64,000 nucleotides of DNA from an uncultured Verrucomicrobia subdivision 3 bacterium (lineage in GTDB: Bacteria; Verrucomicrobiota; Verrucomicrobiia; Limisphaerales; UBA11358), in contig CAITTG010000023.1 in assembly GCA_903895255.1 (NCBI GenBank), positions 28,652 through 92,651 on the forward strand, given 5' to 3'. The translations under genes and the position numbers were made by a program. Positions 26,482 through 34,841 of this stretch are shown one piece after another. Numbering within the stretch: position 1 is the first letter of the stretch; each line of letters begins with the position of its first letter. Below the pieces are notes generated by a model, which saw nothing but the letters and a program-made list of their open reading frames with translations, was not told where the DNA came from and ran no database searches.

Positions 26482-27825
26482 ATGTCAAACATGCAAAAGA
26501 ACGTTACCGCCACCGAACCGTTGGTGAATTATTTCAGCCGCCTTGAGACGCTGGCGCAGCCCGAGTGGCAACTGGCCTTGCGCCAAGCCGGGCTCGCACG
26601 CTTTGTGGACCTGGGAATTCCCACGCTCGCCCACGAGGACTGGCGCTTCACTAATCTGGCCCCGCTGACCAAGCTGCCGCTGGAACCTTTATTTGAAAGC
26701 GCCGTCACCCCCGAGGTGGAGGCGCTGCTGGCCGCGCAAATGTTCACCCGCCTGCCGGGCAGCCGGCTGGTCTTTATCAACGGCCAGCACGCCGCCCCAT
26801 TATCCCGGATCGGTGAATTGCCCGCCGGCGTCCGGGTGAGCAGTCTGGCGGCCGCGTTGAAAAACGACCCGCAATTTGTGAAGGCCCAGTTGGGGGCCAG
26901 CGCACTGACGGAGAACAATCCTTTCACCGCGCTGAACCAGGCGTTCTTTTTGGATGGCGGGTTCATCCACGTTCCCGCTGGCGTGGCGGTGGCGGAGCCG
27001 GTGCAATTGATTCATATCACGACCGCCACCAAGGGTGGGGCCACCGTGCAACCGCGCAACCTGATCGTGGCCGGGGCGAACAGCCAGCTCACGGTCATCG
27101 AGAGCTATCTGTCCGTGCAAAACGCCGCGTATTTCACCAACACCGTCACCGAACTGGTGGCTGGTGAAAATGCGACGGTGGAATTTGTGAAGTATCAGGG
27201 CGAGGCGGCCGATGCCTTTCATATTGGCATGATTGGCGCCCATCTGGGCCGGGCCAGCAATGTGCGGATTCACTCCTTTGCGCTGGGGGCGAAACTTTCC
27301 CGCACGAACATTCGCACCCACCTCGCGGGTGAGGGCCTGGAATGCATCTTGAACGGCCTCTACCTCACTGGTGGCGAGCAACTGGCGGATCATCACATGA
27401 TTGTGGAGCACGCCCAGCCGCATTGCGCCAGCCATGAATATTTCAACGGCATTCTGGATGACAAGTCGCGGGGCGTCTTTCACGGCCGCATTTTGGTTCG
27501 GGAAATCGCCCAGAAGACCGATGCCAAGCAGACCAACAAAAACCTGCTGCTCTCGGACGACGCCACGGCGGACACCAAGCCGCAGTTGGAGATTTACGCG
27601 GACGACGTGAAATGCACGCACGGCGCCACCATCGGCCAGTTGAATGATGAATCCATTTTCTACCTGCGTTCGCGCGGCATCGGCACGGAAACCGCGCGCC
27701 GCATGTTGATTCATGCGTTCGCCGGTGAGATCATTGAACGGGTAAAATGTGATGCCGCCCGCGAGGAGTTGGACAAGGTGGTCTGGGACCGCCTCGAAGC
27801 CAACCACCATTTGGCGGTCAATTAG
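26482..27825 (+). CDS. sufD: Fe-S cluster assembly protein SufD
   Basis: The 447-residue protein starts with the SufD-typical N-terminal helical region containing HEDWRFTNLAPL, followed by the beta-helix core (PVQLIHITTA, NLIVAGANSQLTVIESYLS) and the C-terminal HGATIGQLNDESIFYLRSRGI common to SufB/SufD. It is a subunit of the SufBCD scaffold/ATPase complex that builds Fe-S clusters. No sufB or sufC is next to it, so its partners must lie elsewhere. The DERWR-like N-terminus makes SufD more likely than SufB. Confidence 0.9.
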   Translation: MSNMQKNVTATEPLVNYFSRLETLAQPEWQLALRQAGLARFVDLGIPTLAHEDWRFTNLAPLTKLPLEPLFESAVTPEVEALLAAQMFTRLPGSRLVFINGQHAAPLSRIGELPAGVRVSSLAAALKNDPQFVKAQLGASALTENNPFTALNQAFFLDGGFIHVPAGVAVAEPVQLIHITTATKGGATVQPRNLIVAGANSQLTVIESYLSVQNAAYFTNTVTELVAGENATVEFVKYQGEAADAFHIGMIGAHLGRASNVRIHSFALGAKLSRTNIRTHLAGEGLECILNGLYLTGGEQLADHHMIVEHAQPHCASHEYFNGILDDKSRGVFHGRILVREIAQKTDAKQTNKNLLLSDDATADTKPQLEIYADDVKCTHGATIGQLNDESIFYLRSRGIGTETARRMLIHAFAGEIIERVKCDAAREELDKVVWDRLEANHHLAVN

Positions 27826-27830
27826 GCGCG

Positions 27831-27884
27831 GGGCGCGGGGCCCGAGGCGCGAGGCTAATACCTCGTTCCCCGCACCCCGCGCCC
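27831..27884. repeat. Long GC-rich inverted repeat in the sufD-sufU gap
   Basis: Arms GGGCGCGGGG (27831-27840) and CCCCGCGCCC (27875-27884) enclose a smaller CGAGG/CCTCG hairpin at 27850-27865. There is no T tract. It sits between two genes expected to be co-transcribed. Confidence 0.65.
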
Positions 27885-27905
27885 CATGCCCGGGAGCGAA
27901 GCGAC

Positions 27906-28361
27906 ATGTTTGAAGACTTGAACGACCTGTACCAACAGGTCATTTTGGACCACTGCAAAAAACCGCGGAATTTCCGCGAGATGCCGCAGTGCAGCTGCAC
28001 CGCGCAAGGGCGCAACCCGCTCTGCGGCGACCAGTTGCAGTTGTTCCTGGCCATGGAGGGCGACACGGTTCGCGATGCGAGTTTTGTGGGTTCTGGCTGC
28101 TGTATTTCCAAAGCTTCCGCCTCGTTGCTCACCGAATATGCCCGGGGCAAAACCCGCGCGGAGATTGAGACCATGTTCAGCCAGGTGCACGAGATGATCA
28201 AGACGGGCAAGGTGATCGGCGATGTGGGCAAGCTCGCGGTGTTTGCCGGCGTTTACAAATATCCGGCCCGGGTGAAGTGCGCCATTCTCTCCTGGCACGC
28301 CTTGATGTCCGCCTTGAAAGGCGACCAGCAGCCGGTGAGCACGGAATCGGAACAAAATTGA
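27906..28361 (+). CDS. sufU: SufU/IscU-like Fe-S scaffold or sulfur-transfer protein
   Basis: The 151-residue protein has the U-type ligands Cys40 with Asp42 (PLCGDQL), Cys65/Cys66 (GSGCCISKAS) and Cys125 (RVKCAILSWHAL). The spacing, with an insertion between the second and third ligands, is that of SufU, the Zn-dependent sulfurtransferase partner of SufS. It lies between sufD and sufT and belongs with the cysteine desulfurase 680 bp downstream. Confidence 0.92.
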   Translation: MFEDLNDLYQQVILDHCKKPRNFREMPQCSCTAQGRNPLCGDQLQLFLAMEGDTVRDASFVGSGCCISKASASLLTEYARGKTRAEIETMFSQVHEMIKTGKVIGDVGKLAVFAGVYKYPARVKCAILSWHALMSALKGDQQPVSTESEQN

Positions 28362-28404
28362 ATTTCTCGCAGTTCTCTCAAACTGAGCTACTTTGTAACA
28401 CGCT

Positions 28405-28953
28405 ATGCATAAAAATGACTCTGTGAATTTGACCCGCGACGTGGAGGCCTACGTGGTTCCCGTCGGCACCAAGGTGACCTTGCAAAAGGGTGAGACCGCG
28501 TACATTTCGCAGTCGCTCGGCGGCAGCTACACCGTCATCGTCAATGGCAACATGTTCCGCATCGACAGCCAGAATGCGGATGCCCTTGGCCTGGAAGTGG
28601 CGGCCAAGCCCGCGTCCACCGGCGCGCCGGTCACCACGGAATCCCTGGAAAAGGAAATTTGGAACCAGCTCAAGACCTGCTACGACCCGGAAATTCCGGT
28701 GAACATCGTGGACCTGGGCCTGATTTACGACTGTCATTTGAGCCCGCTCGGGGACAACAGCTACAAGGCCGAGGTGAAGATGACGCTGACCGCGCCGGGC
28801 TGCGGCATGGGCCCCGTGCTGGCGCAGGACGTGCAGAACAAGCTCATCTCGCTGGAAGGCGTGGAAGACGTGAATGTGGAACTCGTCTGGGAGCCGCAGT
28901 GGAACCAGAGCATGATGACCGAGGCGGCCAAGCTCCAACTCGGGCTGCTATGA
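28405..28953 (+). CDS. sufT: SufT-type MIP18 (DUF59) Fe-S maturation protein
   Basis: The 182-residue protein has an N-terminal beta-rich extension (VVPVGTKVTLQKGETAYISQ) typical of the longer SufT form and a C-terminal MIP18 domain. The latter contains CYDPEIPVNIVDLGLIYD and TLTAPGCGMGPVLAQDV with the conserved Cys. SufT proteins help Fe-S cluster delivery, especially under high demand. Confidence 0.92.
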   Translation: MHKNDSVNLTRDVEAYVVPVGTKVTLQKGETAYISQSLGGSYTVIVNGNMFRIDSQNADALGLEVAAKPASTGAPVTTESLEKEIWNQLKTCYDPEIPVNIVDLGLIYDCHLSPLGDNSYKAEVKMTLTAPGCGMGPVLAQDVQNKLISLEGVEDVNVELVWEPQWNQSMMTEAAKLQLGLL

Positions 28954-28958
28954 CCAGA

Positions 28959-29019
28959 GTGACGGGTGATGAGTGGCAAGTGGCAAGCGTCATGGCCTGC
29001 CTGGCTCGTCACCCGTCAC
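28959..29019. repeat. Imperfect inverted repeat in the sufT-sufS gap
   Basis: Arms at 28959-28973 (GTGACGGGTGATGAG) and 29005-29019 (CTCGTCACCCGTCAC) pair with one mismatch over 15 bp. A short direct duplication GTGGCAAGTGGCAAG lies in the loop. It lies 21 bp before the sufS start. Confidence 0.65.
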
Positions 29020-29040
29020 CCGCCACCTTCTAACATTTCC

Positions 29041-30279
29041 ATGAGTGTTCCCCCAACCCCCAACTGGTCCGCGCTGCGCGAGGATTTTCCGATCCTGCAG
29101 CAGCAGGTCCACGGCAAGCCGCTGGTCTATTTTGACAACGCGGCCACGTCGCAGAAACCCCGCTCGGTCATCCGCTCGCTGGTGCATTATTACGAGCATG
29201 ACAATGCCAATGTGCATCGCGGCATCCATGAGTTGAGCAACCGCTCCACGGGGGCTTTTGAGGCCGCGCGCGCCCGGACGGCAAAATTCATCAATGCCGG
29301 CAGCGCCGATGAAATCATTTTCACCCGGGGCACCACCGAGAGCATCAATCTGGTGGCCAACACTTGGGGGACGAAAAACCTCAAGGCCGGCGATGTCATC
29401 CTGCTCACCGAACTGGAGCACCACAGCAATCTGGTGCCCTGGCAAATGCTGGCGCAACGGACGGGCGCGAAGCTGGCCTACGTGCCCGTGACGGGCGATG
29501 AGGGGTTGCTGGATCTTTCCCAATTGGATGCGCTGCTGACCCCGCAGGTGAAGCTATTCGCCATGGTGCATATTTCCAACTCCATGGGCACGGTGAATCC
29601 CGTTGCGGAGATGTGTGCGCGCGCGCGTGCCCGCGGCATTACCACCCTGGTGGATGGCGCGCAGAGCGCGGGGCATCTGCCGGTGGATGTGGCGGCCATC
29701 GGGTGTGATTTCTTTGCGTTCTCCGGCCATAAAATTTGCGGGCCTACCGGCATCGGGGTGCTGTGGGGCCGGCCGGAGGTGCTGGACGGCATGCCGCCCT
29801 GGCAGGGCGGCGGCGAGATGATCCTGTCCGTCGGCTATCACCACACCGATTACAAGCACGCGCCGCACCGTTTTGAGGCCGGCACGCCGGACATTTCCGG
29901 TCCCATCGGCTTGCATGCGGCGATGGATTATCTGGATGCCATCGGCCGGGAGAACATCTGGCGGCACGATCAGGATCTGGCGGCCTACACCTACGAGCAA
30001 CTGGCCGCGCTGGACAACATCCGGTTGTTCGGTCCGAAGTCCGGTCGCGCCGGCTTGGTAAGTTTCCTGCTCAAGGATGTGCATGCCCACGACGTGGTGA
30101 CGCTGGCGGACCAGGCCGGCGTGGCGCTGCGCGGCGGACATCACTGCACCCAGCCACTCATGCACAAGCTCGGGGTGGAATCCACCGCCCGCGCGAGTTT
30201 TTATTTTTATAACACGCGCGCCGAGGTGGACCGCTGCGTGGAGGTCGTGCGGGAGATCCAGAAATTTTTTGGCGGGTGA
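29041..30279 (+). CDS. sufS: Cysteine desulfurase SufS
   Basis: The 412-residue PLP enzyme takes sulfur from cysteine for Fe-S clusters. Lys231 in FSGHKICGPTG is the PLP lysine, and Cys369 in RGGHHCTQPLM is the persulfide-forming Cys in the short, ordered loop typical of SufS. Other markers are YFDNAATSQKP and the ELEHHSNLVPW segment. The ATG at 29041 was chosen because an earlier in-frame start (28966) reads through the inverted repeat. Confidence 0.95.
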   Translation: MSVPPTPNWSALREDFPILQQQVHGKPLVYFDNAATSQKPRSVIRSLVHYYEHDNANVHRGIHELSNRSTGAFEAARARTAKFINAGSADEIIFTRGTTESINLVANTWGTKNLKAGDVILLTELEHHSNLVPWQMLAQRTGAKLAYVPVTGDEGLLDLSQLDALLTPQVKLFAMVHISNSMGTVNPVAEMCARARARGITTLVDGAQSAGHLPVDVAAIGCDFFAFSGHKICGPTGIGVLWGRPEVLDGMPPWQGGGEMILSVGYHHTDYKHAPHRFEAGTPDISGPIGLHAAMDYLDAIGRENIWRHDQDLAAYTYEQLAALDNIRLFGPKSGRAGLVSFLLKDVHAHDVVTLADQAGVALRGGHHCTQPLMHKLGVESTARASFYFYNTRAEVDRCVEVVREIQKFFGG

Positions 30280-30332
30280 CGCGCAGGAGCACGGCAGGGG
30301 CTGTTGGATCGACCATGGTCTGCCATCGGTTG

Positions 30333-31280
30333 TTACTTTTTAATCCCTGCGGACCGCAGGAGGTTGCCACCGAAGGAGCGGAAGCGGGATTTCCCCTCGT
30401 TGGCCAGGGCTTTTAAATGCGCCGGCACGCGGTTCTTCTTTTCAAAACTCCACGGGATGGGCGGAGTGCGATGGCCGTTGGCCTGCGCCCAGTCGAGGAG
30501 TTCCATGATGTGGGGATGGCAGTACCAGTGGCGCAGGCACCAGTTTTGCCACGGTTTCGGGCTGGCCCCGAAATGGGCGATGTGCCGGGTGGCCTCGCGG
30601 TCGAGGCGGAATTCACTGATGGGCGGGGCGATGTTGGAGAAGGCGAGCAAAGAGGTCAGCACGGATTCATCGATCATGAAATAGGCCGGATTGCGGTTGT
30701 CCACCACGCCGGCGTTGCCGGGCGGGATGACTTTCGCAATCTGCGCTTTCCATTGCCGGATAAAATCAAGGTGCTTTTTGTGCAGGATGAAGGTGTTGGC
30801 CACGCAGGTGGTGTCGAGCAGGGGTTTGGCAAGCTGGCCGACATCGGCCTGCCAGCGGGCGAGCACGGATTGGGGCAGGCCGCCGCGCGCTTCGCCGGGG
30901 GCGTAATGGTTGCGCCACACCCAGGCATTTTCCGCCGGGGGCCGCAGGCGAATTTGAAATTCGCCGTTGGTGGGCAGCAGCAGGGGGCTGATGTCGCCTA
31001 TGACCATGCAGTCGGCGTCCAGCCAGGCGATGAACTCGGTGTCGGCGCTGGTGAGGGCCTCGGCCTTGCGGTTGGAAACATTCCGGGCGTCGCGGTCATC
31101 GAGCGGCAGCACCTTGACGGAGGGGAATTGCTCCAGCAGCGCGATGTCCCCGGGCGTGAAGCCGGTCTGGAGGAGATGCACCGGGGTGGTGGGCAGATTT
31201 TTCGCACAACTGGCGGTCAGGAGCCAGGCGCCCCAAAGAAAATTGCGGTCGCAAGCGGATACGATGGTCAGGTTCTTCAT
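30333..31280 (-). CDS. Putative glycosyltransferase (GT-A type)
   Basis: The 315-residue soluble protein starts MKNLTIVSACDRNFLWGAWLL and carries a DxD-type motif in FIAWLDADCMVIGDI. A long C-terminal part is rich in Trp/His (PKPWQNWCLRHWYCH) and ends in basic residues. This resembles GT8-like or related retaining enzymes, but no exact family is clear. It is the last gene of a minus-strand operon with a flippase, an O-antigen ligase and a small membrane-anchored protein. Start 31280 was chosen by the first family-like residue. Confidence 0.7.
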   Translation of the reverse strand: MKNLTIVSACDRNFLWGAWLLTASCAKNLPTTPVHLLQTGFTPGDIALLEQFPSVKVLPLDDRDARNVSNRKAEALTSADTEFIAWLDADCMVIGDISPLLLPTNGEFQIRLRPPAENAWVWRNHYAPGEARGGLPQSVLARWQADVGQLAKPLLDTTCVANTFILHKKHLDFIRQWKAQIAKVIPPGNAGVVDNRNPAYFMIDESVLTSLLAFSNIAPPISEFRLDREATRHIAHFGASPKPWQNWCLRHWYCHPHIMELLDWAQANGHRTPPIPWSFEKKNRVPAHLKALANEGKSRFRSFGGNLLRSAGIKK

Positions 31281-31309
31281 AGTGTGATTTGCCGGTCGGC
31301 CATGGGCAT

Positions 31310-31726
31310 TTAATAGGAAAAGGTGCGCCGCCACCAAGAATAATCGGTGTAGGCCTCGACTTGGTTGCCCGTTTCCAGGCGGATGGTGACGCGGTAGCCG
31401 CCGTGCGACTGGATGGGGCTGTCGCCGTCCCAGGTCCATAACGGCGAGGTGGCAATCTCGAGGTGGACCGGGCCGGGGAGACCATGCGGCTTGAGGCGCC
31501 AGCGGACGGATTGCTCGTCATCGAGGTGGGGGAAGGTTTTGCTCTGGTGACAGGCCTGGACAATGAGCGGGGGCAGCGGATTGCCGGTATCGTTGTAAAT
31601 CACGATGGTGGAGGCATCGGCACGGAGCATGGCGATGAGGGCGGCCGCGCTGGTGCCCACGACGAAGGCCACGGGGAGCACCACGCGTTTGCGCAACCAG
31701 AGGGGGCGGAGCTGGCTTCGTTTCAT
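31310..31726 (-). CDS. Hypothetical membrane-anchored protein
   Basis: The 138-residue protein has a basic N-terminus, one hydrophobic helix (VVLPVAFVVGTSAAALIAML), and an extracytoplasmic domain of about 100 residues. That domain has beta-like stretches (STIVIYNDTGNPLPPLIVQAC, YRVTIRLETGNQVEAYTDYS). I do not recognise the family. It is 7 bp after the ligase gene and 29 bp before the glycosyltransferase, so it is part of the glycan operon and may assist polymerisation or ligation. Confidence 0.65.
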   Translation of the reverse strand: MKRSQLRPLWLRKRVVLPVAFVVGTSAAALIAMLRADASTIVIYNDTGNPLPPLIVQACHQSKTFPHLDDEQSVRWRLKPHGLPGPVHLEIATSPLWTWDGDSPIQSHGGYRVTIRLETGNQVEAYTDYSWWRRTFSY

Positions 31727-31733
31727 AATTCTT

Positions 31734-33131
31734 TCAGGTGGTGGCGGCGGCAGACAGGGCTTTGGCGGCCTTGGCGGCGGCCTTGCCCTCCCGGCGCATG
31801 GCCTCGAGGCGCGCAGTGATGCCCATGATGATCATCCACATCATGAGATTGCGCGGCTGGACCAGCACGCGTTCGAGGGTGCTTTGCTCGTAATTGAGCG
31901 CGCAGCCAATACAAATACCGAGGCTGAGGCAGCGCCGGAAGGAATAGCCAAAAAACCAGGCGCAGCGGAGATTACGGATGAGGCCGACAAAAATGACCAG
32001 CAGCCAGCTATTCAGGCCGGTGTAACCCGTTTCCGCCAGCAACAGGTAATAATGACTTTCCACCACGGAGTTCGGCGCATCCTCATCGGGGATTTGGCCT
32101 TTGCCGCGAAGCCAGTCGTAGTAAATCTCGGCGTAAGGATAGGGGGGGTTCACGACGAGGGCGTAATTATTCCAGCCGATGCCGAGCGGATGATCGCTGA
32201 CCATGGCGCGGCAGGCGTTTTTCATGACCTCGCGCAATTCGCCGCTGGCGACATTACCCTTGTCGTTAAAACGCGAAATGATGGTGTCCAGCGCGAGCAT
32301 CAGCCCGATGCCCCCCAGGATGCCCAGGACCGAGGTGACCAGCACGCGGCGCCGGGTGATTTTATCCGCCAGACTGACCAGCACCGCGGCCACGGCGCCG
32401 ATGCCGAACATGACCAGCGCGCCCCGCGACAGGGTGAACTCCACAATCACCCCGCAGATGATAAACGCCACCATCATGTAGTTGGACCAGCGGAACGTCG
32501 GCCCCAGGCCGGTGACGATGAAGATCATCCCCAGCAGCACGCAATACATGGCCAGGGGATTTTGATGTTCAAAGGTGCCGCGCACCTGGTAGATGCCGTC
32601 CGCATATTTGCCCTTGATGCAAATGAACAGCTCCCAAGTGATGGTCACGGCCATCACGCGCAGAAAATATTTCAAATCCTCGTCGTTGCGGAGCGTGTTA
32701 AAGGTGGCGATCATGAGCAGGGACACGAAGATGCTCTTGTGCGCGGCCATGAGGACGTAGTTTTTATCCGGCGCATTGACGATGGAGAGCAGGGACATGG
32801 CGCAGTAGAGCAAATACAGACCCAGCCCCGGCGGCACCCAGCGAAACGAGCGGGGATCCTCCAGCCACTTGGCAACAATCAAGGCGATGGCGAGGGCGTG
32901 GTTGAAATAAAAGTGGTACCCTTTGGTGTGTCCGCGATAGGTTTCGATGGAGGCGAGGGTGAGCCCCCAGTTGCCCGGACCAAAGAGGCCGTTGATGGTC
33001 ATGAAGCACATGATCGCAAACACCATTCGCTGTTTGCCGGGCTGGCCCTTGATCCAAAAACCAAGGGCGGGGCCCAGGATCAAAAAGATGGGACCGATGC
33101 CAGCCAGCTTGATGTAGTCAAGGCTTGTCAA
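31734..33131 (-). CDS. O-antigen ligase/polymerase family membrane protein
   Basis: The 465-residue polytopic protein has the Wzy_C-type region: LGIGWNNYALV followed by a periplasmic loop and SHYYLLLAETGYTGLNSWLL. This includes the His of ligases such as WaaL. It would ligate or polymerise lipid-linked glycan at the periplasmic face. It lies downstream of the second flippase, forming a complete Wzx/Wzy-like export pair separate from the one near the window start. Confidence 0.85.
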   Translation of the reverse strand: MTSLDYIKLAGIGPIFLILGPALGFWIKGQPGKQRMVFAIMCFMTINGLFGPGNWGLTLASIETYRGHTKGYHFYFNHALAIALIVAKWLEDPRSFRWVPPGLGLYLLYCAMSLLSIVNAPDKNYVLMAAHKSIFVSLLMIATFNTLRNDEDLKYFLRVMAVTITWELFICIKGKYADGIYQVRGTFEHQNPLAMYCVLLGMIFIVTGLGPTFRWSNYMMVAFIICGVIVEFTLSRGALVMFGIGAVAAVLVSLADKITRRRVLVTSVLGILGGIGLMLALDTIISRFNDKGNVASGELREVMKNACRAMVSDHPLGIGWNNYALVVNPPYPYAEIYYDWLRGKGQIPDEDAPNSVVESHYYLLLAETGYTGLNSWLLVIFVGLIRNLRCAWFFGYSFRRCLSLGICIGCALNYEQSTLERVLVQPRNLMMWMIIMGITARLEAMRREGKAAAKAAKALSAAATT

Positions 33132-33202
33132 CGCGCCCAGCGTAACCGGGGGCGGGTGGGAACTTCAAACTTCAATCTTCAGAAAACGCCAGGGCCACGC
33201 CG

Positions 33203-34468
33203 CTAGTCGGTGGCGGTTGCCGGGGCGGCGGGGCGGCGGATGGCCAGGAGCCAGCCGGCCAAGAGGATCACAAAGCACGTGGCCACGGCCAGGGGCATCA
33301 CCCGGAGCATGGTGGCGGGGGAGGTCCCGAAGGCCAGCAAAGTCAGCCAGTAGGCCACCCCCAGACCGCCGTACAAGAGGGTGAGCTTGATCCAGCGGCT
33401 GGCCAGTGCCCACATCGCCAGGGCCTGAATCAAACCCACGAAGACCATGGTCCAGGCCAGTGGTCCGAGCATGTCGGCAGCGCCCGGGGTGTTGCGTCCG
33501 ATCAAACTGAGCAAAAAGGTGCGCAAAACGAGGAGTCCCGTGGCCCCCGCCGCAAGTCCGAAGCTATAGAGGCCAAGCAGTTTAAATTGCTCCCGCACAT
33601 CGTCCTGGCTATGGGAATGGGCGGAGGATCGGTGGGTGAAGAGGATGGTCAATAGGGGGGCGACAGTCATGGAGAGCGCCCGGGCCAGCACCCCGGCACC
33701 ACTATATGCGTCCATGTCGGATTTCATAAAATAGCGCTGGGCTACCAGCAAATCGCCCTGGTTGAAACAATAGGAGCCCCCGGTGCACGCGGCCGCGACC
33801 ACGAAGAAGCGCACAAAATCCCGATCCCATGGGGAAACGGCGGTGGTGCCCGGCCAGGACAAATCCTTTTTCCAGAACAGCAACACGGCAAATGAGAGCA
33901 GGGAAACCGCCGTGGCCAGCACCGCCATCTCCGCGGTGGGATGGTGGGCCACCACGAGACCACCGAAGGACAGGCGCAGGATGACGGTCAGGATGCTAAT
34001 CAAGGCGAGGCGTTTAAACCAGGCCATGCCCTGGCAGAGCGCGGTGGCAAAACCGCCCCACAGGCCCGCGAGCACGCAAATCAAGGCCATGAGCACCAGG
34101 CTGGTGCGGGGAATGTGGAAAAAATCGCCCAGCGGTTTGACGAGAACAATGGCCAGCACCGACCCCACAATGGTCAGGCGCAACAGGAACTTGTGGCAGC
34201 CGGCGAGGAGACCCTGGAGCCGGATGTCATCCCCGGAAAAGTTAAACCGGGCGATATAATGGGTAACCGCCTGGGTGGCAATGGCAATGGGGAGTCCCAG
34301 CAGCGCCATCAAGCCCAGGGTGCTGTTGACCAGGCCATATTCCCCGGCGTCCGTGAGGTGATGGCCGATGATGGATTGAAAGGCGAGGTTACCGAACCCG
34401 ACCAGGAGATTGGCGGCTGTGAAAATCAAGCCGCTGCGCCACATTTTTTTCATGCGGGGCGGTGGCAT
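33203..34468 (-). CDS. Polysaccharide flippase (Wzx/MOP superfamily)
   Basis: The 421-residue protein has about 12 helices, beginning KMWRSGLIFTAANLLVGFGNLAFQSIIGHHL and with a typical YGLVNSTLGLMALLGLPIAIATQAVTHYIA stretch. It resembles oligosaccharide or lipid II-type MOP transporters. It heads an operon with the ligase, small membrane protein and glycosyltransferase. The ATG at 34468 is used; 34453 is a plausible later start. Confidence 0.8.
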   Translation of the reverse strand: MPPPRMKKMWRSGLIFTAANLLVGFGNLAFQSIIGHHLTDAGEYGLVNSTLGLMALLGLPIAIATQAVTHYIARFNFSGDDIRLQGLLAGCHKFLLRLTIVGSVLAIVLVKPLGDFFHIPRTSLVLMALICVLAGLWGGFATALCQGMAWFKRLALISILTVILRLSFGGLVVAHHPTAEMAVLATAVSLLSFAVLLFWKKDLSWPGTTAVSPWDRDFVRFFVVAAACTGGSYCFNQGDLLVAQRYFMKSDMDAYSGAGVLARALSMTVAPLLTILFTHRSSAHSHSQDDVREQFKLLGLYSFGLAAGATGLLVLRTFLLSLIGRNTPGAADMLGPLAWTMVFVGLIQALAMWALASRWIKLTLLYGGLGVAYWLTLLAFGTSPATMLRVMPLAVATCFVILLAGWLLAIRRPAAPATATD

Positions 34469-34841
34469 TCGCCGGGCATTTGCCCCGGGCGGGAGGAGCG
34501 GGCCACCAGCGTATCGCAGCGGCGCGAACCGGCCCGGGGACCAGCACGGTGCGCTGTTCCTGCCGGCAGGCGGGCGGGATGGTCGGATTTCATGTTATGG
34601 CCGTAACCGGCATGCACGTCTCAATTTTGAAAGCCCATTATTACTGATTTCGCCTGACGGGAGCAAATCAAGAACACGACAGTTGCCAATTTTCCCTTGC
34701 CACCGTGGCAAAACCATCAAATCATCCGTTTAAACCCAATTTAGAACGAGGAGGACAGGCCTTATCGATAAAAAATTGTGATGGTGAACCGACCCGGACT
34801 GGCGGTCACTCGCGACGCGTGATAGAGTGAAGCGCAACCAT
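34469..34841. other. Intergenic region between divergent genes
   Basis: This 373-bp region separates the flippase operon from the secreted peptidase gene. It goes from GC-rich (34469-34600) to AT-rich (34610-34790), where promoters are likely. I see no gene, clear hairpin or RNA. Confidence 0.45.

Noticed and set aside
31605..33206. 533-codon open frame on the plus strand
   Set aside because: Antisense to the O-antigen ligase gene, with Gln/His/Asp-rich non-globular composition.
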